From the NCBI RefSeq assembly GCF_900187505.1, contig NZ_FYDL01000023.1:1-59771 (forward strand): DNA of 59,771 bases, given 5' to 3'. This DNA comes from Pseudomonas sp. Irchel s3h17 (GTDB lineage: Bacteria > Pseudomonadota > Gammaproteobacteria > Pseudomonadales > Pseudomonadaceae). Made by a program: the position numbers and the translations under genes. Shown one piece after another: positions 15,764 to 23,781 of this stretch (within the stretch, counting starts at the first letter, position 1; each line of letters opens with the position of its first letter). The notes under the pieces are model-generated. The model made no database searches. It saw nothing but the letters and a program-made list of their open reading frames with translations, and was not told where the DNA came from.

Positions 15764-15994
15764 GTGACGGAATTTGATATCGGCGAATTTTTTATCCGGG
15801 GCGAAGCCAGAGAAGTCGACGGTGAATTCCAGGCGGTCATTGTGATGCGCGCCAAACCGCCGCTGACCACCGTGACCTGCCACCAGGTCGAAAAGGACCG
15901 CTGGTTCAAAACCTCCGACAGTGCGGCAGTGGCGGCCATGGAGTCGGCCAGGGCATTGAAGCTTGCCGTCGATCAAGGCGCCTTGAAGGCCTGA
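15764..15994 (+). CDS. Small hypothetical protein (76 aa), GTG start
   Basis: A 76-aa protein starting with GTG at 15764, preceded by AAGGGAAGG. The sequence FIRGEAREVDGEFQAVIVMRAKPPLTTVTCHQVEKDRWFKT looks like a small beta-rich domain followed by a helix (SAAVAAMESARALKLAVDQ). No family was recognised. Good ribosome site and normal codon use support it as a gene. Confidence 0.55.
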   Translation: MTEFDIGEFFIRGEAREVDGEFQAVIVMRAKPPLTTVTCHQVEKDRWFKTSDSAAVAAMESARALKLAVDQGALKA

Positions 15995-16033
15995 TCAACC
16001 TGTCGTGACATCCAGCACTGCGACCCAACCCGT

Positions 16034-16237
16034 TCAATGCACGTGATCGACGTTACTCACGCCCAACTGTGCCAGCCAGGCGGCCTGGCACTCCTGCGCT
16101 TCGCTTCGGCTGGAAAATGCGGTGCCCCGTTGCTCACCATTGAGCAGGACCACCCAGCACACGCGCTGCCCCATCGCCCGTAATCCGGCAGGGACACCAC
16201 TGCCGATCATTACCGCGACATCGACCTTGCATTGCAT
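16034..16237 (-). CDS. Small hypothetical protein (67 aa)
   Basis: A 67-aa protein (MQCKVDVAVMIGSGVPAGLRAM, then WVVLLNGEQRGTAFSSRSEAQECQAAWLAQLGV). The NGxxxGxxFxSxxEAxxCQxAWL pattern looks like a short fold with a strand, turn and helix. Gene prediction rests on normal codon use and a plausible start; no family name is offered. It converges with the 76-aa gene 40 bp away. Confidence 0.5.
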   Translation of the reverse strand: MQCKVDVAVMIGSGVPAGLRAMGQRVCWVVLLNGEQRGTAFSSRSEAQECQAAWLAQLGVSNVDHVH

Positions 16238-16396
16238 GAGAGCACCTCGAGCGCTTCATTAGCTTCCTAACAATGTAGGTAGATTAATGAATTCCCGGCG
16301 CGGGAAATAGCCAAGTGCCTGCACTATTGACTTGCGCAAACGGTAACAATCATCGATTGCGTTGAAGACGCGCTGACCGTTCGGGCACACAAATGC

Positions 16397-16461
16397 AAAG
16401 ATCGCAGCCTGCGACAACGTCAAGGGGTGTCCCCATAAGCGTTGTGCAGGCTGCGATCTTT
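16397..16461. repeat. Inverted-repeat element with AAAGATCGCAGCCTGC arms
   Basis: The left arm (16397-16419) and right arm (16440-16461) are inverted copies differing by one deleted base. The AAAGATCGCAGCC core is a highly repeated extragenic sequence in fluorescent pseudomonads, distinct from the GTAGGAGCGAG repeats elsewhere in the window. Confidence 0.75.
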
Positions 16462-16465
16462 CAAG

Positions 16466-16488
16466 GACCGCCCGTGGGCCGGGCGGTC
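16466..16488 (-). terminator. Hairpin terminator candidate after the DksA-like gene
   Basis: GACCGCCC (16466-16473) pairs perfectly with GGGCGGTC (16481-16488) across a 7-base loop, 8 bases beyond the stop of the minus-strand gene. The following tract on the minus strand is not T-rich. Confidence 0.5.
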
Positions 16489-16496
16489 ACACCGAA

Positions 16497-16901
16497 TCAG
16501 GCCTGACGCTGGTGCTTGTCGATCTGCTCGTGACGCTCTTGAGCTTCGATGCAGTACTTGGTGGTCGGGCTGATCAGCAGGCGCTTGAGGCCAATAGGCT
16601 CGCCGCTGTCGTCACACCAGCCGAAGGTGTCGTCGCCGATGCGTTCCAGCGCGCGTTCCAGCTGAGGCAGCATGCGCTGATCACGATCAATGGCGTTCAC
16701 CAGCCAGGTGCGCTCTTCTTCGACCGATGCCGCATCAGCCGGGTCAGCCGGGGTGTCCAGGCTTTCAATGGCGATTCGGTTCTGCTCGATGCGCTCGTGG
16801 GTTTCCACTTTCATGGCTTGCAGCAGCTCAGTGAAATAAGCCTGTTGCTCGGCATTCATGTAGTCATCCGCCGGCATGGCCAGCAACTTTTCCTTTGTCA
16901 T
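16497..16901 (-). CDS. DksA/TraR-family RNA polymerase-binding protein, two-cysteine form
   Basis: A 134-aa DksA paralogue. The coiled-coil tip keeps the DPxDxA motif (ADPADAASVEEE, residues 52-63) needed to act in the RNA polymerase secondary channel. In the C-terminal finger only two of the four zinc cysteines remain: Cys96 of WCDDSG (second position Ser99) and Cys117 of YCIEA (fourth position Ala120). Zinc-independent DksA2 proteins are known in Pseudomonas and help growth under zinc limitation or oxidative stress; this copy may do likewise. The ATG at 16901 is chosen for its AGAGAA ribosome site and family-like N-terminus, over the in-frame ATG at 16928. Confidence 0.88.
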   Translation of the reverse strand: MTKEKLLAMPADDYMNAEQQAYFTELLQAMKVETHERIEQNRIAIESLDTPADPADAASVEEERTWLVNAIDRDQRMLPQLERALERIGDDTFGWCDDSGEPIGLKRLLISPTTKYCIEAQERHEQIDKHQRQA

Positions 16902-17374
16902 TGATTTCTCTATAAAAAATACGTGCATTAAGGCGAATCAGGGAGCGTTCCGGTCGACCTGCAAGGTCTCGGAAAGGCGCCATACATTCCAAGCGCCACC
17001 CGGCACTCAATTTACGAGGGGCGGCAGTCTAAGGCCGACTTGAAGCCTCAGCAACTGAAAAGACAGGGAATTTGTCTTACAAAGCCCTTAAATTGCTCTC
17101 TGGCAAGCTTTGGGCCGTTATCGGAGTGCGTTTATAGCAAGAAATTCAATCCAGCGGCTGTATATAGAAGACAAACGGCTGCCGACCACCGCCGATGTCG
17201 TCCGGCAACTCCATCCAGGCAGTATCCAAGTCCATGGATTTACCGCTAGATTCAAGACGCAGGCCCCCGCACCTGTTCACCGCCTATCACTCAAGCAGCT
17301 GTACATGAAGATGACCAAGCAGGTGTTGCGCGAGTGAGCCACGCCGGGCTGACACCAGGCCACACCGCCAAACC
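16902..17374. other. 473-bp region mostly without a confident gene
   Basis: It holds the DksA-like promoter and, at 17110-17337, one weak gene candidate described separately. A GC-rich stretch near 16940-17030 has no clear hairpin. No repeat or RNA gene was identified. Confidence 0.35.
17110..17337 (+). CDS. Possible small hypothetical protein (75 aa)
   Basis: The frame begins with TTG at 17110 and has a protein-like text (FIARNSIQRLYIEDKRLPTT, then HGFTARFKTQ and LSLKQLYMKMTKQVLRE) with no low-complexity bias. There is no good Shine-Dalgarno sequence and no recognised family, so it may be a remnant or a chance open frame. It converges with the diguanylate cyclase gene. Confidence 0.3.
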   Translation: MGRYRSAFIARNSIQRLYIEDKRLPTTADVVRQLHPGSIQVHGFTARFKTQAPAPVHRLSLKQLYMKMTKQVLRE

Positions 17375-18448
17375 TCACGCCGAGCCCAGCGCCACCCGCT
17401 GCACCAGGCCGTCGGCATGGCAGATCACCCGGTTGCGGCCGGTGGTCTTGGCGGCGTACAGCGCCAGGTCCGCATCGTTGAGCCATTGCGTGGCGTCGGC
17501 GTGCATCGGGTTGAACGCCGCCAGGCCGATACTCAGGCTGACTTCAAGGGCCGGGTTCTGCTCGTAGCCCAGCCCGGAAAAGCGATCACGCAACGCGTCC
17601 ATCGCCTGCACGGCACGTGCCAGCGGGACATCGGGCAGGATCACGCAGAACTCGTCACCGCCATAACGCCCGGCCACGTCGCTGGCACGCAGGTTCTGCT
17701 TGAGGATCTTGCTCAGTTGCCGCAGGACGATATCGCCGGCCACATGGCCGTAGGTGTCATTGATGGCCTTGAAGTGGTCGATGTCGATCAGCGCGATGGC
17801 CCCGCCGCGCTGCTGGCGCTGGCACCGCTGGAACTCGACTTCCAGGGCGTCCTTCCAGGCGCCGTGGTTCAGCAGCCCGGTGAGACTGTCGGTGCGGCTC
17901 AGGGCCAACAGTTCGCGCTTGCTCTTGCCCAGGGCGAAGGTCTGCCGAAAGCAGATCCAGCCCAACGCCAACGGGTACAAGGTCAGCAACGGCAAGCAGG
18001 CGTACATCTGCAACTGACTGGTCTGGGGGATCAGCACGGGGACAAACAGCAACCAGCCAATCCCCATGCCCAACACCTGGGCCGCGATGCCCGTCAGCAG
18101 AAAGCGCACGCCACCGATTGCCACATTGTTCATGGCCATCATCGACAGCGTCACCGCGCTGGGTAACGGATTGAAGTGCATGGCCACGACCCAGAAACCA
18201 CCGGTCAACGAGTCGATCAGCAAGTTGCGGTGTTCAGCACGATAGGGCAATGGCGAACGACGCGCCCATTGGTACGCCAGGTGCGGCCATAGCACACCAT
18301 TGAACAGCATCAACAGCAACAACCACGCAGGCGGCTCCAGTGGCTGGACCGCCGGTGCCACGCACAACAGCCCCAACGCCAGCCCCAGGGTGCGTGATGT
18401 GTAGAGCCTCCTGGCCAGTGAAAGTCCCTTTCCTCCAATTGGTTGCAT
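17375..18448 (-). CDS. Diguanylate cyclase with MASE2 membrane domain
   Basis: A 357-aa protein of the AdrA/DgcC layout. Residues about 10-170 form a MASE2 sensor with several membrane helices, starting RRLYTSRTLGLALGLLCV. Residues about 185-345 form a GGDEF domain with an intact GGDEF at 263-267 and an RxxD product-inhibition site (RASD, 254-257) five residues before the RYGGDEF segment, so an active enzyme under c-di-GMP feedback is expected. It should make c-di-GMP from GTP and promote biofilm or cellulose-type behaviour. The ATG at 18448 is preferred to the TTG at 18457 because GAGGAG precedes it at a workable distance. No linked phosphodiesterase is seen. Confidence 0.93.
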   Translation of the reverse strand: MQPIGGKGLSLARRLYTSRTLGLALGLLCVAPAVQPLEPPAWLLLLMLFNGVLWPHLAYQWARRSPLPYRAEHRNLLIDSLTGGFWVVAMHFNPLPSAVTLSMMAMNNVAIGGVRFLLTGIAAQVLGMGIGWLLFVPVLIPQTSQLQMYACLPLLTLYPLALGWICFRQTFALGKSKRELLALSRTDSLTGLLNHGAWKDALEVEFQRCQRQQRGGAIALIDIDHFKAINDTYGHVAGDIVLRQLSKILKQNLRASDVAGRYGGDEFCVILPDVPLARAVQAMDALRDRFSGLGYEQNPALEVSLSIGLAAFNPMHADATQWLNDADLALYAAKTTGRNRVICHADGLVQRVALGSA

Positions 18449-18664
18449 AGGGGCCAAAGCTCCTCTTTACGGCTGATCGCCACTGCAGACAGCAAAAAAA
18501 GCCAGACGGGAATGCCTGGAGTCTAACAGGGCGACGGCAAATCGCCATCACCGCCTGGCGACCAGAAAAAAACGCTCTGGAGCACCCGGTGTCGAAAGAT
18601 TGACTATATATGAGAGGGACTTCAGTCGACGTCTGAACCTGCACCCCATTCAGAGAGGAGGCCC

Positions 18665-20119
18665 ATGCAGACCTATCAGGTGCTGATCATCGGTAGCGGT
18701 TTCGGCGGCCAGTGTGCAGCCATCAACCTGCTCAAGGCGGGCATCACGGATTTTCGCCTGCTGGAACGCCGTGATTTTTTTGGCGGCACCTGGTGCCAGA
18801 ATACCTACCCCGGTGCCGCCGTCGACGTGCCCTCCCCGCTGTACTCATTGTCGTTCGCTTCCTGGCGCTGGACGCAAATGTTCGCCGAACAGCCAGAGCT
18901 GCATCGTTACACCCAGTACGTTGTCGACTACTACCAGTTACGCGACAGGGTCGAACTGCAGGCCGATGTCGATCGGGTCCGATGGGACGAAACGGCCCGT
19001 CAGTGGCAGGTGCATACCCGGGAAAAAGGCACGTTCGGCGCACAGTTCCTGATCAACGCATCCGGGCCATTGAGCCAGCCGGTGATTCCGCCGTTCGAGG
19101 GTCTGCAGCGCTTTGCGGGCAAGAGTTTTCACAGCAATGCCTGGGATCATGCCTACGACTATCGCCACAAACGGGTCGCCATCGTCGGCAGCGGCGCCAG
19201 CGCGGCGCAGATCATTCCCACCCTCGCGCCGGACGTCGAACACTTGCACGTGTTCCAGCGCACGCCCCATTGGGTACTGCCCCGCGCCGACCGCAGCTTC
19301 GGTCGTTTCCAGCGCTGGCTGCTGGGCTTCAAGCCAGCCTACAAACTGCTGCGCTGGTTGATTTACTGGCAATTCGAAACCCGGGTGATTGCCTTCAAGT
19401 ACTCAAGGACCGCGCTGCGCCTGGTGCAGCAGCAGGCACTCAAGCACCTCGAGCGACAGGTGCCGGACGCCGAACTGCGGCGCCAACTCACCCCGGACTA
19501 CACCATCGGCTGCAAACGGGTGATTCTGTCCAGCACCCTGTACCCGGCACTGTGCCGCCCCAACGTGACCCTGCACGGACGCGAACAAGGCATCGGCGCA
19601 CTGGATGAACGCGGCATTCTTACCCAGGATGGCCAGCACATCGACCTGGACCTGATCGTCTGGGCCACCGGCTACGACGCCACCGACGGGGTGATTGCCT
19701 ACCCCGTGCACGGCAGGAACGGCACGTCCTTGAGCGCGTTCTGGGCCCAGTACCCGCGAGCCTACCTGGGCACCAGCCTGCCGGACTTCCCCAACCTGTT
19801 TATCGTCACCGGCCCCAACACCGGCATCGGCCATACCTCGGCGCTGTTCATCATCGAATCGCAGATGAACTACATCCTCGACTGCATTCGTACCCTCAAG
19901 GACCAGGGACTGCGCAGCATTGAAGTGCGCAAGGAAGCCGAAAACGCCTATACCCAAATGATTCACCGTGAAATGCAACGCACTGTGTGGCAGTCCGGAG
20001 GTTGCCACAGTTGGTATCAAAGCAAGAGCGGTCATGTGATCGCCATGTTTCCCGGCTTCAGCTTCAGCTATCACCAACTGACGCGACGACTGAAAACCGC
20101 GGACCACATTCTGTCCTGA
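18665..20119 (+). CDS. Baeyer-Villiger-type flavin monooxygenase
   Basis: A 484-aa class B flavoprotein monooxygenase. It has the FAD motif GSGFGG (10-15), the GGTWCQNTYPGAAVD stretch typical of Baeyer-Villiger enzymes, the fingerprint F-x-G-x3-H-x3-W-D (F150, G152, H156, W160, D161) and a second NADPH motif GSGASA (175-180). The expected reaction is insertion of oxygen next to a ketone using NADPH and O2, giving an ester or lactone. An AGAGAGGAGG ribosome site precedes the ATG. The next gene, an alpha/beta hydrolase 20 bp downstream, could cleave the product. The natural ketone is unknown. Confidence 0.9.
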   Translation: MQTYQVLIIGSGFGGQCAAINLLKAGITDFRLLERRDFFGGTWCQNTYPGAAVDVPSPLYSLSFASWRWTQMFAEQPELHRYTQYVVDYYQLRDRVELQADVDRVRWDETARQWQVHTREKGTFGAQFLINASGPLSQPVIPPFEGLQRFAGKSFHSNAWDHAYDYRHKRVAIVGSGASAAQIIPTLAPDVEHLHVFQRTPHWVLPRADRSFGRFQRWLLGFKPAYKLLRWLIYWQFETRVIAFKYSRTALRLVQQQALKHLERQVPDAELRRQLTPDYTIGCKRVILSSTLYPALCRPNVTLHGREQGIGALDERGILTQDGQHIDLDLIVWATGYDATDGVIAYPVHGRNGTSLSAFWAQYPRAYLGTSLPDFPNLFIVTGPNTGIGHTSALFIIESQMNYILDCIRTLKDQGLRSIEVRKEAENAYTQMIHREMQRTVWQSGGCHSWYQSKSGHVIAMFPGFSFSYHQLTRRLKTADHILS

Positions 20120-20139
20120 CCTGTTTTGGGGAGTGCGCG

Positions 20140-21066
20140 ATGTTTGTTGTATGGATTGTTCTCGGGTTGTTGATCATCTGGACCTGGCGCACCTGGCCGC
20201 GCATCGGTCACGTGCTGTACGACGCCAGCATGGCGCTGGAAGCACGGTTGTATGGCCTGCAAAAAGTCGCGGTACCGATTGCCGAGATGGAGATGGTCAC
20301 CTACCAGGGCGGACCGGAGACGCCGGAACGCACCATCCTGATGCTGCACGGCTACAGCGCCGACAAAACCATCTGGCTGCGCTTCGCCAAGTATTTTACC
20401 GACGATTGCCGAGTGATCATTCCCGACCAGGCCGGCCACGGCGAAACCGGGTTCAAGGCCGGCGGCGGCTATGACATCCCGACCCAGGCCGAACGGATGA
20501 TCCAGTTGATCGATGCCTGCGGGATCGGCAAGGTCCACGTGATCGGCAACTCCATGGGCGGCTACGTCGCTGCCTGGCTGGCCGCCGTCCACCCAGGGCG
20601 AGTCGCGTCGCTGATGCTGATCGATCCGGCCGGCCTCAGCTCACCCGAGCCCAGCGACATGGAGCGATTGCTGGCCCAGGGCAGCAACCCGTTCCTGATC
20701 CACTCGCGGGCCGACTTCAATCAGTTCTACGCCATGACCATGGCCTCCCCACCCTGGGTACCGGGGGTGGTGCGGGCGGCGCTGGCCGAGCGTTATCAAG
20801 CCCGGCGCGACGAGCTGGCGGAAATTTTCGAGGACTTTCACACCAGCCAGCCCGTCGGCGCCAGGTTGCACGACATCCAGGCCCCAGCCCTGTTGCTGTG
20901 GGGTCGCGAAGACCGCCTGATTCACGTCAGCAGCGCGCAGATCTGGGCCAAGGGCATTCCCGGAATGCGCGTGAAAATCTGGGACGGTGTCGGCCATATG
21001 CCGATGGTGGAACAGCCGGCGAAAACCGCGACGTTGTACCGCCAGTTCCTGGATAGGCCGCAATGA
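20140..21066 (+). CDS. Alpha/beta hydrolase with N-terminal membrane anchor
   Basis: A 308-aa hydrolase. The N-terminus (MFVVWIVLGLLIIWTWRTW) is one hydrophobic helix, probably an uncleaved anchor. The oxyanion-side HGYSADKTIW (70-79) and the nucleophile elbow GNSMGG with Ser138 are clear; Asp258 (GREDRLIH) and His286 (GVGHMPM) complete the catalytic triad. It follows the Baeyer-Villiger monooxygenase by 20 bp, an arrangement known from Pseudomonas ketone-degrading pairs (for example acetophenone monooxygenase plus esterase). It therefore probably hydrolyses the ester or lactone made by that enzyme. The substrate assignment is inference. Confidence 0.88.
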   Translation: MFVVWIVLGLLIIWTWRTWPRIGHVLYDASMALEARLYGLQKVAVPIAEMEMVTYQGGPETPERTILMLHGYSADKTIWLRFAKYFTDDCRVIIPDQAGHGETGFKAGGGYDIPTQAERMIQLIDACGIGKVHVIGNSMGGYVAAWLAAVHPGRVASLMLIDPAGLSSPEPSDMERLLAQGSNPFLIHSRADFNQFYAMTMASPPWVPGVVRAALAERYQARRDELAEIFEDFHTSQPVGARLHDIQAPALLLWGREDRLIHVSSAQIWAKGIPGMRVKIWDGVGHMPMVEQPAKTATLYRQFLDRPQ

Positions 21067-21322
21067 ATGGCGTCAGTCCTTGTGGCAAAACACACGGGCA
21101 TGACGCGTCATAGCAGTCGAAGAGCGACTGACCTGCCTTGGCTTCCACCTCCTCCTGTGGCAGACAGTGCCTTGTATGGCGGTTCTAGCGGGTGAACCAG
21201 GCGTAGCACTGAACACAGCAGTCGTTTGCAGAATGAAGTTCGGAAGAAACTTCGTTTGTCAGTCATGCCGGCGCCGAACAGAATCGGCCTACTCCACTGT
21301 CACTGCGCCGGGATTCGAGTTT

Positions 21323-22723
21323 ATGAACAACCACAACGTCGTCAGCCCTGACCTGATCCGCCAACGCTTCTCGCGGGCGATGTCGGACATGTACCGCGAA
21401 GAAGTGCCGTTGTACGGCGCCTTGATGGAACTGGTGGCGAGCACCAATGCCCATGTGTTGGCCAGCGACCCGGCGATGGCCTCGCAGTTGCGCGCTACCG
21501 GCGAAATCCAGCGCCTGGACCTGGAGCGCCACGGCGCGATTCGCGTCGGCACCGCCGAGGAACTGGCGACGCTGTGTCGCCTGTTCGCGGTGATGGGCAT
21601 GGAACCGGTCGGCTACTACGACCTGACACCCGCCGGCGTGCCGGTGCACTCCACGGCCTTTCGCGCCGTGCATGAAGCGTCCCTGCAGGTCAGCCCATTC
21701 CGCGTGTTCACCTCGCTGCTGCGCCTGGAACTGATCGACAACCCCGAGCTGCGCGCCTTTGCCGAATCGGTGCTGGCCCGGCGTTCGATTTTCACCGCCA
21801 GGGCCCTGGAACTGATCGCCCACGCCGAACACAACGGTGGCCTTGATGAACAGCAGGCCGAGGTTTTTGTCGAGCAGGCGCTGGAGACGTTTCGCTGGCA
21901 CCACAGCGCCACCGTCACCGCCGCGCAGTACCGACAGTTGAGCGCCCAGCACCGGCTGATCGCCGACGTGGTGGCCTTCAAGGGCCCGCACATCAATCAC
22001 CTGACCCCGCGCACCCTGGACATCGACATCGTGCAGGCCAGCATGCCCGGCCACGGCATCACCCCCAAGGCAGTGATCGAGGGACCGCCGCGCCGCCAGT
22101 GCCCGATCCTCCTGCGCCAGACCAGCTTCAAGGCGCTGGACGAACCCATTGCGTTCACCGACCAACAGCAGGCCACCGGCAGCCACAGCGCCCGCTTTGG
22201 TGAAATCGAGCAGCGTGGCGCTGCGTTGACTCCTCAAGGGCGGGCGCTCTACGACCGCTTGCTCAACGCTGCCCGCGATGAGCTCAAGGACTTCCCCAGC
22301 GAAGCCAACGCAGCGCGCTACGACCGCCTGATGACGCAACATTTCCAGGAATTCCCGGATTCCTACGCCGACATGCGTGAACAAGGCCTGGCCTACTTCC
22401 GCTATTTCGTCAGCGACAAGGGCCTGGCCGCCGAGCGCGACGCACTCACGGGCATGACCCTGGCCGGGTTGCTCAAAGCAGGTTATGTGCGCGCAGAACC
22501 GCTGGTGTACGAGGACTTCCTGCCGGTCAGCGCCGCGGGGATTTTCCAGTCGAACCTGGGCGATGCCGCACAGACCCGCTACGACGCGCATTCGAACCGG
22601 CAAGCGTTTGAAGCCGCGCTGGGACGTTCAACCATTGATGAGCTGGCGTTGTACGCGCAAACGCAGCAGCGTTCGATTGACGAATGTGGCCGTGTGCTGA
22701 ATCTGCAAGGGTTGGCCGGCTGA
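21323..22723 (+). CDS. hglS: 2-oxoadipate dioxygenase/decarboxylase (HglS, DUF1338)
   Basis: A 466-aa protein of the YdcJ/HglS family. The enzyme converts 2-oxoadipate to D-2-hydroxyglutarate with O2 and Fe(II), linking D-lysine catabolism to central metabolism. Numbering from the ATG at 21323, the known P. putida active-site residues fall in place exactly: metal ligands His70 (LERHGAIR), His226 (GPHINHL) and Glu294 (RFGEIEQ), and substrate-binding Arg74. This agreement also supports the chosen start, though no strong Shine-Dalgarno sequence is visible. No other lysine-catabolic gene is adjacent. It appears intact and of normal length. Confidence 0.93.
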   Translation: MNNHNVVSPDLIRQRFSRAMSDMYREEVPLYGALMELVASTNAHVLASDPAMASQLRATGEIQRLDLERHGAIRVGTAEELATLCRLFAVMGMEPVGYYDLTPAGVPVHSTAFRAVHEASLQVSPFRVFTSLLRLELIDNPELRAFAESVLARRSIFTARALELIAHAEHNGGLDEQQAEVFVEQALETFRWHHSATVTAAQYRQLSAQHRLIADVVAFKGPHINHLTPRTLDIDIVQASMPGHGITPKAVIEGPPRRQCPILLRQTSFKALDEPIAFTDQQQATGSHSARFGEIEQRGAALTPQGRALYDRLLNAARDELKDFPSEANAARYDRLMTQHFQEFPDSYADMREQGLAYFRYFVSDKGLAAERDALTGMTLAGLLKAGYVRAEPLVYEDFLPVSAAGIFQSNLGDAAQTRYDAHSNRQAFEAALGRSTIDELALYAQTQQRSIDECGRVLNLQGLAG

Positions 22724-23058
22724 GCAGGCAGCGGGTAATACGGAGAGTGTCCGGGGGACATCAAGCGCGGGCATTCAGAGGCGATGTACCGCTGAATGTT
22801 GTTTGTCGAACGGTCTGGAAGACGTTCGCCCAGTGCTATGGCCTGGCAATCCGTGCACTGGTAAAGAGCCCTGACACTGGGCGAACTGGGGCGATTTTAA
22901 TACATTGGATCCGATCTGTCCGGTGAGAAATTCTGAATAAATCTGGACACAATATTTCAACGGCACAAACGAAAAAAAGCGAAACCCGCCGTTTCAGGTT
23001 GCGCCCCGTATCAGGGCGCACCAGCGTCGAGTGTCGCTTTCAGGTGTCGCGTTGAAGC
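22724..23058. other. 335-bp intergenic region between convergent genes
   Basis: The right part holds the terminator of the minus-strand gene (22972-23019). The left part contains CAGTGC/GCACTG inverted segments near 22833-22860 but no recognised repeat family, promoter or gene. Confidence 0.4.
22972..23019 (-). terminator. Terminator of the 23059-23637 gene
   Basis: On the minus strand a hairpin GCGCCC...GGGCGC (23001-23019) is followed by a second one, GAAAC-loop-GTTTC (22981-22995), and then a run of T residues (22972-22978). It lies about 40-90 bases after the stop. Confidence 0.7.
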
Positions 23059-23637
23059 TTAGCGCTGGGTCGTGACTTTCAGCACGTCGGTGTAGACCAC
23101 CACCACACTCTGGCCGACCTTGAGGTCTTTGAGCTTGGCCTGGACTTCCGGTTTTTCGACCTTGATGGTCTTGGTCAGGCCCGCTGGATTCTGCAGCGTC
23201 ACTTCGTTTTTCTTGACGTCGATCGCGGTGATTTTCAGCTCGACCTTGACCTGGCGATAAGCTTCGCCGCCCGGGTTCGGGTTGTTCTCGCTGGCGCGCA
23301 TTTCCCCAACGCGTTCAACGGTGCCCGGCAGGCCCTTGTCGATATCAGTGTCGAGCGAGGCGGCAACCGAACGGATGACGTCGATCTGCACCTTGTCGCC
23401 GGCCTTGAGGTTGCCCAGGTCCTTGGCCTTTTCGGTCATCTGGATCTGGACCGGCTGGCCGTCGGCGCCCTTGAGCACGACCAGGCGCTTGGCCGCATCG
23501 ACGGAAATAACCTCGGTCACCACCTGGTTCGCTTCAACCACGGCCGACAACGGGATATCGGCGGCGTAGGCACTGAGGCTACCGGCAGACAGCAGCGTTG
23601 CAAGCGTAATGGCTTTGGTCAGTGTATGAAGCTTCAT
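23059..23637 (-). CDS. Periplasmic protein of unknown function (192 aa)
   Basis: The protein starts with a clear Sec signal (MKLHTLTKAITLATLLSAGSLSAYAAD). The mature part has two similar beta-rich segments: TEVISVDAAKRLVVLKGADGQPV with KAGDKVQIDVIRSV, and ITAIDVKKNEVTLQNPAGLTKTI with KVGQSVVVVYTDVL. They look like a duplicated OB-like fold. The ATG at 23637 gives the signal peptide and has AGGGAACG upstream; the longer open frame does not. Similar proteins are common in Pseudomonas without an assigned role. Confidence 0.7.
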   Translation of the reverse strand: MKLHTLTKAITLATLLSAGSLSAYAADIPLSAVVEANQVVTEVISVDAAKRLVVLKGADGQPVQIQMTEKAKDLGNLKAGDKVQIDVIRSVAASLDTDIDKGLPGTVERVGEMRASENNPNPGGEAYRQVKVELKITAIDVKKNEVTLQNPAGLTKTIKVEKPEVQAKLKDLKVGQSVVVVYTDVLKVTTQR

Positions 23638-23781
23638 AGCGGTACGTTCCCTGAGAGAGTAAAGAGTGCAAGCAAAGGCTTTCAACAGCAGTCTGAAGCC
23701 TGCGCGCCGAGTGAGCATAGACATAGATCAGCGGTTTTACTAAAACTTTGCCGCACGATGCCCAGGACTGCGATGAGCCTC

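Noticed and set aside
21235..21253. Short GAAGTT/AACTTC hairpin before hglS
   Set aside because: Only a 6-bp stem; could be chance, so not listed as a terminator.
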